Shown here one piece after another: positions 1 through 9,600 of a stretch of DNA of 42,677 nt. Origin of the DNA: Nemertoderma westbladi (taxonomy: Eukaryota; Xenacoelomorpha; Nemertodermatida; Nemertodermatidae); NCBI GenBank assembly GCA_032718475.1, contig JAUCBJ010007469.1, forward strand, positions 1 through 42,677, read 5' to 3'. The translations under genes and the position numbers were made by a program. Below the pieces are notes generated by a model. That model did not search any database, was not told the origin of the DNA, and was given only the letters and a program-made list of their open reading frames with translations. Each line of letters starts with the position of its first letter. The stretch's first letter is position 1.

Positions 1-729
1 CTAAAAATAGTAATTTTAATAGTGATTCATTAATCATTAAAGACTCCTACATTCATTTTATTTTACTAAGTCTCAGTATTTTATATATTAAACAAACATT
101 TATTTATTAATGTAAGCATTTATTTAAGTTGCATCAATGCATGGGTATTTATTTTCATATTAACCCTTTAGTAAGCCATTTATAACTTATATTTAAATAA
201 AAAAGGCATATAATAATAAATGATATATCACATTTTCTACCCACAACTAAGAAGTGTCAAAAGCTTCATCACAGACACTAACCACAGCCGCAGCAGTGTC
301 ACAGCCACTAACCAAAAAGCATTATAACAAAAAAATTTACGTAATTCATGATAAACTTTTCGTATCTCGACTAAACTGGTTTTCGGATGCAATTAAACAC
401 AATACGATGTACTACTACATACAGCAACATTCACGTAAAATATTGCGTGCATAATGTACATAAATTTATTGTCATTTATTTTATAATGTGAGTATGACCA
501 AATAAACTAACTATAGGCCTACATCCAAATTAATTAAAAGTTTGGAAACCTCTTTCTATCCCACGCCCAACCTCCACACTAATGATATCGGTTTATTTAT
601 TCAAATGAATTGATTAAACGTGTTCGTGTCCCATACATTGTGACGAGAATCCTGTTGTCGTTTTTTTTCCTAAAACATTTACAGCAATATAATTTTCCTT
701 TTTCCAGCCATTACGATAATAAATAAGAA
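1..729. other. AT-rich non-coding flank, 3' side of the SMYD4-like gene
   Basis: No convincing gene is seen. A 66-codon open frame at 254-454 has no recognisable domain. The stretch lies downstream of the minus-strand SMYD4-like stop codon and probably contains its 3' UTR. Minus-strand AATAAA motifs (TTTATT on the plus strand) occur at 592-597 and 596-601, about 130 bp past the stop, and are plausible polyadenylation signals. Confidence 0.5.
592..601 (-). promoter_or_regulatory. Candidate polyadenylation signals of the SMYD4-like gene
   Basis: Two overlapping AATAAA hexamers read on the minus strand about 130 bp beyond the TAA stop at 730-732. Position and sequence fit a cleavage signal. Such hexamers are common by chance in AT-rich DNA, so this is tentative. 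Confidence 0.35.
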
Positions 730-2823
730 TTAGTTTCCAATTATGTTTTTATTAAAAGCCTGCCACATCAATAAACGAGGACATATATTTTTGTCTTCTA
801 ATTCGAAGGGTTTCGCCTCACTCTTATCGACTGAACCAAAATTTTTTTTTTTTATCAACTCTAGTGTTTTCAAATGGCCAGGCTGCGGAAGTACCATTAT
901 GCAAACCTTTTCAACTTCGCCTGATTTCTTCTCAAAGTTCTCCCATTCCGAATCCTTCACGGACATTGAGTTGCGGACACGATACTCTAAATCGGTAGCC
1001 ATAACGTAGAGAAATAGCAAAAGCTCGTGTGCCTTATCTGTGCTGTACCTGCCACATCGCTGGTCCGTAAACGCATGGGAGTCTGATAGAACGCGAAGAC
1101 AAAAAGGGAAATCGTAGACCCTGAACGCCACAATTGCCAGAAGGTTTAACCCCTTCCAATTGATTACATTTAAAGGGTTCAATCTCCCTCGCAGATCTTG
1201 CTCATAGATTTTAATGCAAAATGCGAGTTCAGCCTTGACTGCAGTTGATCCAATATCTTCCAATGACATTTTCTGTAACGCCGCTATCATATCACCGGTT
1301 TTATTGAATATATCGCTTCTCAATCCCGGTTTTTCATTGCAGTTAACGCAGAATACATTAGACGTGGAAGCCACATAATCATTTGGCAGTGGTGTTTGAC
1401 AATGGGGACATTGGGCAACGCAGTTCAATATGTCATCACCATATTGTCCTTTAAGACAGGGCGGGCATTGACAAACAAGATGCCAGCGGCTTTTCAATTT
1501 TTTTTGTCTCTCTCTGTAGGATTCCCCTTGATACCCATATTTTGGTCCATAACTAACAGTGACTTCTTCGCCAGGTTTCAATGTCTCTACTGCTATATTC
1601 ATGCATACGATACCCACTGGGAATGTCTCCCCGGTATAGACAATTACAGACTGTGTAGATGGACTGCACGAATGACGAAACTTGGTATTAGAAGGAATAA
1701 TATACAAAGCGACGTCAAATCCATAGATGTCTTCTCTTATAGCCCTAGTATTTAATTCACATTGAGAAAATAACCGACAAAAAGCGATACCTGCTTCAAT
1801 GACTGTTACGCCGCTTGCCAACGTAGGAATTGAATTTACCAGACTAACTACAAATGAGGTTAGGATATACTGCCTTCTTTTCGTAAACGTATCGTAATGG
1901 TGTATCAGAGATAGTATCGCAGGTAATGGGGGGTCAGCATCTTCTCCATGTACTGATCGCAGAAACTCATTATCACCAACGGATAAAAAAATCCGAAGCA
2001 CAAGCCGCCATATCTCATCGTCATCATTTTGTCCCATCATTGGTAACTGGTCGGAAATAGCACATTCTTTTTCGTGGTATCTATTCCAGCTCTCGTGAAC
2101 ACATTTTGGCGAGCAGTAACTAACTTCGTTGCATTTTGAACAGTAGAATGGTGCCGATGGAAGGTCAGCCGCGCAATGGTGGCAATACATGTCCTTGAAT
2201 CGTTTTATAACACTGACGTCGTAAAGTTTATCATAACTGATGAGGTCTCCCGCTGAAATGGCTTCCTTGGCGACGACAAACTGTCCCTTTCCCTTGGTCT
2301 GACGGACCTCCAAATTCGTCGACATTCCAGGGTATTGTTGAGATTCCTTAAATTCAACATTGTTCAATGAATCTTCTTTCTGTTGATTTTCCGGTATTTG
2401 ATCCAAGGCTAGCGCTCGTCGAGCCAACAGCTTCTCTCTCAATTTATCTTCACTACTGTCCAAACATTGTAGAGCAGTATCAATGTTAACAACAACCTCG
2501 TTAAACAAATTTTTCTTCATTAGAACTGCTGAACGATTCCCCAAGGCTTTCGCAAAGTCCAGAGACTCATACGGGGCTTTCTTAAGAGCTTCATTGTACA
2601 GATGCAAAGATTCCTTGATGAGACCATTCTGAAAGGTGGTGTTTCCTTGGTTACGATACCAAGATGATTTTTCAGAATTCTTTTTCTTTTCATCTGGCGA
2701 TATATTTGCTGAAGCCCTAGTTAATTTTCTTGAATTTACCGGATTCTCCAAACAATATAACAATTGGTCCCTCATTCCTGACGTTGGAAAGTCTGAAGGG
2801 ACTTTGACCCGACTATCACCCAT
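730..2823 (-). CDS. SMYD4: SMYD4-like SET and MYND domain protein
   Basis: An uninterrupted 697-codon reading frame in one exon. A TPR-like helical region spans about residues 55-120. The first SET piece follows at about 177-195 (GKGQFVVAKEAISAGDLI). A MYND zinc finger with regularly spaced Cys/His sits at 214-254 (CHHC, CSKC, YCSPKC, HEKEC). The second SET piece includes RHSCSPST (383-390) and EEVTVSYGP (420-427), and a post-SET cysteine cluster CQCPPC lies at 451-456. TPR followed by a SET split by MYND is the layout of SMYD4 proteins (human about 804 aa), which are putative protein-lysine methyltransferases. Oddity: the usual NHSCxPN cofactor-binding motif is RHSCSPS here, so both asparagines are lost and activity is uncertain. 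The gene is intronless, so it could be a retrocopy or one of several SMYD4-like paralogues. The start at 2821-2823 gives a full N-terminus. Confidence 0.88.
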   Translation of the reverse strand: MGDSRVKVPSDFPTSGMRDQLLYCLENPVNSRKLTRASANISPDEKKKNSEKSSWYRNQGNTTFQNGLIKESLHLYNEALKKAPYESLDFAKALGNRSAVLMKKNLFNEVVVNIDTALQCLDSSEDKLREKLLARRALALDQIPENQQKEDSLNNVEFKESQQYPGMSTNLEVRQTKGKGQFVVAKEAISAGDLISYDKLYDVSVIKRFKDMYCHHCAADLPSAPFYCSKCNEVSYCSPKCVHESWNRYHEKECAISDQLPMMGQNDDDEIWRLVLRIFLSVGDNEFLRSVHGEDADPPLPAILSLIHHYDTFTKRRQYILTSFVVSLVNSIPTLASGVTVIEAGIAFCRLFSQCELNTRAIREDIYGFDVALYIIPSNTKFRHSCSPSTQSVIVYTGETFPVGIVCMNIAVETLKPGEEVTVSYGPKYGYQGESYRERQKKLKSRWHLVCQCPPCLKGQYGDDILNCVAQCPHCQTPLPNDYVASTSNVFCVNCNEKPGLRSDIFNKTGDMIAALQKMSLEDIGSTAVKAELAFCIKIYEQDLRGRLNPLNVINWKGLNLLAIVAFRVYDFPFCLRVLSDSHAFTDQRCGRYSTDKAHELLLFLYVMATDLEYRVRNSMSVKDSEWENFEKKSGEVEKVCIMVLPQPGHLKTLELIKKKNFGSVDKSEAKPFELEDKNICPRLLMWQAFNKNIIGN

Positions 2824-4300
2824 TACTTACATTCAATGATAGTATAAAATGAAGGGGAAAGAGGGATATGCAAAGTGGAAAAGTAATTTAATAATGTAAG
2901 AGACGAGAAAAGTAGAGCAGCACATTTAAAATAAATGATGAATATTCGACCCCTTTATTTAACCCAGTATCTTTAATTTTGGTGAATATCAGGTTTTATA
3001 AATCATTTTACTGAGGAATTCGTTCTGCGTCTATCTGTAAAATTACTTCAATTGGCATTTGAAGAAGAGGAAATGGGTTTTTAAAATTGCCATAACCGTG
3101 TATTTCCATCATTTTTAGCACATGCGTATTCAAACTACACAGTATACGAATTAATAAATTAGTATATAACAACCCAGTATCTCAAAAAAGTTACACGTTC
3201 ATTAGGCCTTCGCGCAGCACGCGAGATCGTGTAACCCTAGAAAGCTGTAATCCCAGTACTTATTTGTTCTATACTACTTCGTTAGCTTCCCTATTTGTTC
3301 TATTTAAGCAATGCTCATAGGACACTCCTACCAAATTTCAGACAAATCTGATGGTTGGATGGTAATATAATTACAGCTACTTTCTAAAGGCTCTCTTACT
3401 TCGTAGCTCGCCCCACATGCTAAAAGCCGACGCTGCACCATTTGAAGAGTTGTTTTAAAATTATGGCAAAAAACATACTATTAATTACTCGGCTACTTAA
3501 ACCAATAACTTAACTTGGTTCTGATGTCTTTGGTTTAATTTATTGCTTTGATCATCAATTGCAGAATGTCCGAAATCTTTTGAGTTTTTGTCAATATTAA
3601 ATTTATGGAGATACTTGGTTTTGCAATGAATGGGCCGTGTATATAGCTATAGCAATTTTATGAATTAGACAACATCTGAAAGTTTTAATTAGTCCCAATT
3701 AATTAGTACTGAATTAGTCCTAGACTTTCAGTAAGCATTCTAACTCACTTAATACGCATGTGACTAATTTCACGTATTTTTAAAGGACAAAAAAGGACAA
3801 TTATTCTATACAAAACAGTAAACGAATTGGTTACTGAGAAAACGAAGAAAATCCCAAATTATCATTAACAAACATACAATTAATATTGAAAGAGAGGTAT
3901 AAAAATGAGTAGGTTGAACGAGGCCTTATTGAAATTCGCCTTATTACAGTATAAAAGGATAAATCTGATCAAATAACATCAACAATAACATGCCTACTGA
4001 ATACCAACTACCAAGATGCACAGCACGCTTACAGCATTGCTGTATGAATAATGTATGTGTAATATTCTCTAAAGAACTATGTTTTGTAGATAGTTGGGAA
4101 TCATAATCTCTTGTTTATTGCATCCTATTGATTTAATGTATGTGCGGGTTGGCTGTTATGTTCGGAGTGAATCTACAGTATCTGGAATGTAATTCCTGAT
4201 ACAACTCGGACAAGATGACGTGTGGTTAAATTACCATCATAAACGGCAGACATCATTGTCTGTCATATTGAAGTATAAAGCTATCAAAAGAGCAAACTCA
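2824..4300. other. Intergenic AT-rich DNA without a recognised gene
   Basis: Read in all frames, this stretch has only short open frames and no domain signature. It lies upstream of the SMYD4-like start and should contain that gene's promoter, but no distinct core element was recognised. A motif near 3800-3835 (acaaaacagtaaacgaattg) weakly resembles the interspersed core repeat seen elsewhere in the window. Confidence 0.4.
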
Positions 4301-4315
4301 ATTATATAGCAGGGC

Positions 4316-4590
4316 ATGGGGCGCAGCAAACTTCGCCCGCGTCCAATATTCGCCCGGAGCAATTTTCGCCCTCGAAATGAGCAACTATCGCCCGGCGGAA
4401 ACCTTCGCCCCCAAGCAATCTTCGCCCACGAGCAACCTTCGCCCACTAAACAATTATTGTTTTGGTTAGAAAAAACCGTCTCAGTAACCTGCTCCTTTCC
4501 CTCAATTGGTAACAACATCGTTTATTGTTCAATTGGTAACTAAAATGGTTACTAACACAAAATCTTATTGGGCGAAGGTTTCCCTTCTGA
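4316..4590. mobile_element. TTCGCCC foldback/MITE-like element, copy A
   Basis: The left side consists of diverged short units with consensus roughly GCAAYCTTCGCCCG, repeated about seven times between 4328 and 4450. A core follows (about 4452-4560) containing ATTGTTTTGGTTAGAAAAA and CTGCTCCTTTCC. The right end has the unit inverted (ttgggcgaaggtttc at 4568-4582). A second copy is at 6846-7080. Two dispersed copies with repeat arms in opposite orientation point to a non-autonomous DNA element of foldback type. No ORF in it is credible as a gene. Exact ends and target duplication were not resolved. Confidence 0.65.
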
Positions 4591-4599
4591 TAGGGTGGG

Positions 4600-5660
4600 T
4601 GGATCACAATTTTAATTACTAAGTAATTTTTAAACATGTTTCTACTTTGATGTTCTATTATTCTTACCAAAAAATGATATTTGAGGCATGGATTATACCA
4701 AATGAAATATTATAGCTTTTTTAAATAACAAAGGTTCACGAGGTTATAAAAAACTTCGTAATGTTTCCACTTTGGAATAAAACTTGTTTCGAATTCGAAG
4801 TACTTTGTTCCAAATTTATTGTAACATTACTTAACACGGTTTGTATTAACAGCGAGTTATTTTTAACCAAATTTAATAGTGAAATAATGTAGACTTTACA
4901 GCTCAAGAAGAGTAAATTCAACCTGAATAAATATACCAGAAACTTAAGTTATGACGACAACAATATCAAATCGTATTCGTAAATCAAACGTAGTTTAAAA
5001 TAATATCTAAAAGGTAAAAGGTACTAATAATAATCGTTAATGAACCCACGCTGAGCCGGTTGGTATTCCTTTCCATATACACTTCCATTGCATAACGGTC
5101 TTAGATGTAGCAAATAATTAACAGATATCCATGTAATTAGGAACTAATAAACTTTTTTTGAAAATTTTAAAAATTATTAGAGTCTCAAAGCACAATTTTT
5201 ATTTTCAATGCTGTTTGAAAAATGCAAAATTGGACAGTATTTATAGCATATAGATTTTTAAATCAGAAATAAACAGTTAGGCTTAAGGTTTCAGTGTCTG
5301 TAAATATAATAAAACTTACCGTAAATTCACTCTGTCAAATCAAATTACCCGCCCCCCCCCCCCCCCCCCAGTTAGAGGACAGCGGACAGCCATTACTTTT
5401 TGAGAAATTTTATGTGGCTCAAGTATCTTGATTTTCAGGGTCACTGATTTTAATAAAAAATCGATAAAAAAAAGCAAAGGCGGTCAATGAAATTAATTTA
5501 AACTTAGTAAATTATCAAACGTTAAGTCAGATATCCCACCCCTCACCCCCTTCAAACCAATGTAAAAACAAACCAATGTAAAAATAGTGTCTCGAAAATA
5601 TAATATATAATATAATATATAGTTTCTTTATAGAAAAAAGTAATATTACGTAATATTAAT
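4600..5660. other. Intergenic AT-rich DNA with a poly-C tract
   Basis: No gene or domain is seen. It contains a homopolymeric C run of about 20 bases near 5350-5369. The final part should hold the 3' UTR of the C18orf21-like gene on the minus strand. Confidence 0.4.
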
Positions 5661-5679
5661 AAATAACACATAATTAAAT

Positions 5680-6567
5680 CTATAAATTAAATCTTGTAAG
5701 GAAGTCCTGTAAGGAACTTTTACTATTTCTCTCAGGCTGTTTACTGCCGATCATGTTTAAGATCTGATCTTTGTACGAAGATGTCTGTTTAGCATCGATA
5801 TTAATTACCGGTGCGTTCTTCGACGAATCACCTGAATGATCAACTGACTTCCTAACAGATTCCTTAGCTGTTACCGCAGTAATGCGATCGATCGAAGCAT
5901 TAACATTGTCATTGGTGCAGGGTGATGCTGTGTTGGTTTGTAGTTCGCCGGGCTCGGTTTCCCCACTACCTAATCGATTTAATTTACTCAACTTCTTCCG
6001 CAAACTCTTCTGTTTCGATTCCAAGGAACCTAGTAGGGTTGTTGGATGGGAATCTGTTTTCTGTCGCTTTCCTTTTAATTTATCTGAAATAATTTTCCGT
6101 TTTCCATATGAAAAGGCGGGTATTACCGAGTTACTTATACCGTCTGGTAAGACCAGTGCTGGAGAAGTTAAATTAAAATCACCATCGTTCATTTTTACCT
6201 CGTTATTGGGGAGTTGAATGTGTTTATGAGTTCCACATATTTTACAATAAATTGCGAAACAGCTAACTCTGTCGACAGTTGTTGCGCGTTGGCAGCGGCA
6301 CCAATTTTGTCGACCGCATAGGGAACGCAATCTAGTGGAACTGTTTTCCGGTGTGTATATGGAACCGCAGCGTGAACAGAACCGCGAGAGGACGGCATCC
6401 GGGAGTTTGTAGTCGCTTGTAGCGAGGAGGTCGACGAACTGAGTGATTAGAGTTCGCGAGAGGCTGGAGTTAGCGTGCCGGTTGGCTGAACGCCAGAGGA
6501 AGAGCAACGTGGGTAGAACTTCTCGTTCGTCGGTCGAGCCAATTAGAGATACACGGGTGTCTGACAT
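5680..6567 (-). CDS. C18orf21: C18orf21/RMP24-like protein (putative RNase MRP subunit)
   Basis: A single-exon 295-codon frame. The N-terminal third is helical. A zinc-ribbon-like module follows, with Cys pairs C64/C67 (CSRC) and C108/C111 (CKIC) separated by a basic linker. The middle is Lys/Ser-rich and low complexity, and the C-terminus ends in a short hydrophobic motif LQDFLTRFNL. This order (CxxC, linker, CxxC, disordered tail, terminal FL motif) matches human C18orf21 (UPF0711), described as the RNase MRP-specific subunit RMP24 and related to the zinc-binding yeast Snm1/Rpp21 group. The assignment rests on this layout and weak residue similarity, because the family evolves fast. It is preceded on the same strand by TMEM42, whose stop is only 78 bp upstream of this ATG. 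Confidence 0.66.
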   Translation of the reverse strand: MSDTRVSLIGSTDEREVLPTLLFLWRSANRHANSSLSRTLITQFVDLLATSDYKLPDAVLSRFCSRCGSIYTPENSSTRLRSLCGRQNWCRCQRATTVDRVSCFAIYCKICGTHKHIQLPNNEVKMNDGDFNLTSPALVLPDGISNSVIPAFSYGKRKIISDKLKGKRQKTDSHPTTLLGSLESKQKSLRKKLSKLNRLGSGETEPGELQTNTASPCTNDNVNASIDRITAVTAKESVRKSVDHSGDSSKNAPVINIDAKQTSSYKDQILNMIGSKQPERNSKSSLQDFLTRFNL

Positions 6568-6645
6568 TATTAATAGTTAAAAACGGAAGTTTGTAATAAA
6601 TAAATTAACTACTCGAAATTGTACAATATGGTGGAAGTTCGAGGA

Positions 6646-9600
6646 TCATTCGCTCTTTACTTTTACGATCCGGACTGTTGGAGTTTCTTTGCTGATTAGG
6701 ATGATTCCGCACATAATAAACGTCGCTCCTAGCAACCAGGTACTGCCGAGATACTCGCCCAATAGAAAGTGTCCAAATGCCGCCTGCAATGTATAAGTAT
6801 AATTAATACCGGCATGGAGTAGTCGTGGTACGCAGCTAACAGGCAAACTTCGCCATCGTCCAATCTTCGCCCGGAGCAATCTTCGCCCTCAAAATAAGCA
6901 ACTATCCCCAGGCGGAAACCTTCGCACGCAGGCAATCTTCGCCCGCGGGCAACCTTCGCCCAATAAATAATTATTGTTTTGGTTAGAAAAATCCGTCTCT
7001 GTAACCTGTTCCTTTCCCCCAATTTGTTACTAAAATGGTTAGAAGGTTGCTCGCGGGCGAACATTGCTATGCGTGCGAAGATTGCACCCAACCGTTTCGT
7101 GTGTACAGGACAGGATCAAAGGATACTACTGTACCGACCACCCATAACCTGATAACGTTGCTGATAATATGTTAATAATAATTCGTATAGAAAATTCGTA
7201 CTTACAGAAAGCATGAGATTGGCTGAGGTATTTGTTATAACTGCAGCGAATGATGACAGAGATTGCATTGATTTTATGAGTAAATTTCCCATAAGCAAAT
7301 TAAGGAATATCATTAGAGCAAACATTAAGGATTGAATAACTGGATTTGAAATCTAAACAAAGAGAAAATAAAAGGAGAATAACATTTAGACCTAACATCA
7401 GAACATCGGTACCGGCTCGGCTGACCGGTAACAGGCCTCAATCAGTCAATACACTGATACAACAATAAAATAAATACAAATAGCATAAAGAAACCTGTAA
7501 ACCAGCAATTTGCCTTGCCCGTATTGCAGTATTGACGAACTATTGGCTGACTGAACTATCCGTGACGGCAACTGTAGGGCTATCTTCTGATCTGTAAGCG
7601 GATTCAATTCCGGATAGTGGCATTTTCAGCAATATGTTGGAGAAACGAGATTAGCAATATTAATCTCGTATCACAGCCAACATTTGGGGGGGGGGGGGGG
7701 GGGGGGGGGACACAAGCCCCGAAGCCACACACAAAGGAAGGTTAGAGGTCAAACCACCTCGGAGGGGACACAGCTAGTAGAGGCTAGCAGCAGAGGGGAA
7801 ACACTCCCAGAGAGTGCAAGGGTGACAAGTAGCATATTAAGCCAACAAGGGGGAGGAAAGCACGTGATAGGGCACAGGAGAGCATCCATTAGGTAACAGG
7901 CCAAAGTAGCGTAGGAGGTGAAGCAATATTGGTATATCAATCATCCCTATTGAAAAGTTTTATTTTCTGCGCCGAACGCGGCGCCGGGTGCCAAAAATCC
8001 TGCGCCGGCTCTGAGCAAAACCACGCCGGGTGCAAAAAATCCTGCGCCGGCTCTGTGCAAAACCACGCCGGGTGCAAAAAATCCTGCGCCGGCTCTGTGC
8101 AAAACCACGCCGGGTGCAAAAAATCCTGCGCCGGCTCTGTGCAAACCAACGCCCATGCCAGGTGCAAAAATCCTGCGCCGGCTCGGTGCAATGCAAAATG
8201 CTGCGCCGGGTGGAAAATAAAACATACAATCTGCCTGTTATACCAGTATACTGTACAGTACCTGTAGTTTATTCGGTTATCTATAATACTGCAGCTGCAC
8301 TAATCAATCCGAGTTTACTTAAACGAACGAAAGTTGTGGGTGGGTGAAATGAAAATAAGGATACAGAGACGGAAAACCTTAATAAAGACAAATGCAACAA
8401 GTACAGTAGGTACGTTGTTTTATTCCAAAAGTGTAACATTACGAAACAACTACTTAAGAAACACTGCATGTAAATTTTTGTTGTCAAGTAAAGTGTACAT
8501 TTTTTGAAATTACTCAAATGTTACAATATGAATTATAGAAAGAATATTAAAGACTACTTCAGTTGGCCTACAATTAATAGTCCTTGTATTTATGTACTAC
8601 GTTCTACTTTATTACATACTACGTAATGTGGTCCTATACGTCTATGCTACAGATACGGTATGTCTGAATGAATAATGACTAGCTGTATGTTATTGTTATG
8701 TTATTAATATCGCCAGAATAACAATAAAATATTAATTTTTGCACATGTACGTACACGTACAGTATATTAAAATAAAATGAACACATATCTGGCAAAGTAC
8801 GCTAATAAGCGCATGTACTATTGTAATAAAAATACGGAAAATGGTATTCAGGTAAAATTAGTAAAATATTTAAAATTATAGTTTATTTGCAGTACTTACA
8901 GTACAGTTGCTGCATATTAATTATTAAAAAAAAAATGAAATTACAGTAAAATTAAATTAAAAACCGGCAAAGCATACTTACAGTAGGTTCATGGGCTTCA
9001 ACAACATACAGTACTAAAGGCAAAGATATTAATAAGGACAAGTTTACAATACTCTATAGGATACAACACAACAATACGTAGTTATACGGAACATAAATTT
9101 GGTACCGCAGGTAGTACCGTATGTCGCATAAGTAAAATATTACTGCTGAAATAAAACGCGCAAAGTAAAGTAACTACAAAAGATAGGAAAACAATTAAAC
9201 ATAAAAAAACACTATTTTAAAATTTAACACAAAAAATTTTTTTTTTGGGATTGAAAAAATGAAAATAATAGGTACTGTAGCTAGATTTTAATAAAGATAT
9301 CGTTGTATCCGAAAGATATCGCTTTCGCTACTGCCACGTGCCACTTGGCGCACAGGAGTATCACAATATATTCATTTTAAGGGACATTTCGCAGTCTAGT
9401 CTATTTTTGAATATGCTCAATCATGGAGTACCAAGGGTATTACGTGCATTAATTAACAACACTTTCCAGTAATGATAAAGGATTCAAAATGTTTACAACG
9501 CTGTCTGCAAAGTTGTTGCGTGTTAGCATTGGTGGAGTTAGGAACGAAACTGGAAGAAATTACTTCGCTCAATTTTGTCAATCCCGTTGATAAACTTGTA

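Noticed and set aside
254-454. 66-codon plus-strand frame
   Set aside because: No domain, low complexity, and it lies in the probable 3' flank of the SMYD4-like gene.
2810-2835. GTAAGTA directly upstream of the SMYD4-like ATG as a splice donor
   Set aside because: It precedes the start codon. Use as a donor would remove the whole intact N-terminus, so it is taken as chance.
7937-8347. Several overlapping 85-112-codon frames on both strands
   Set aside because: The 42-bp period keeps every frame open. The peptides are simple repeats.
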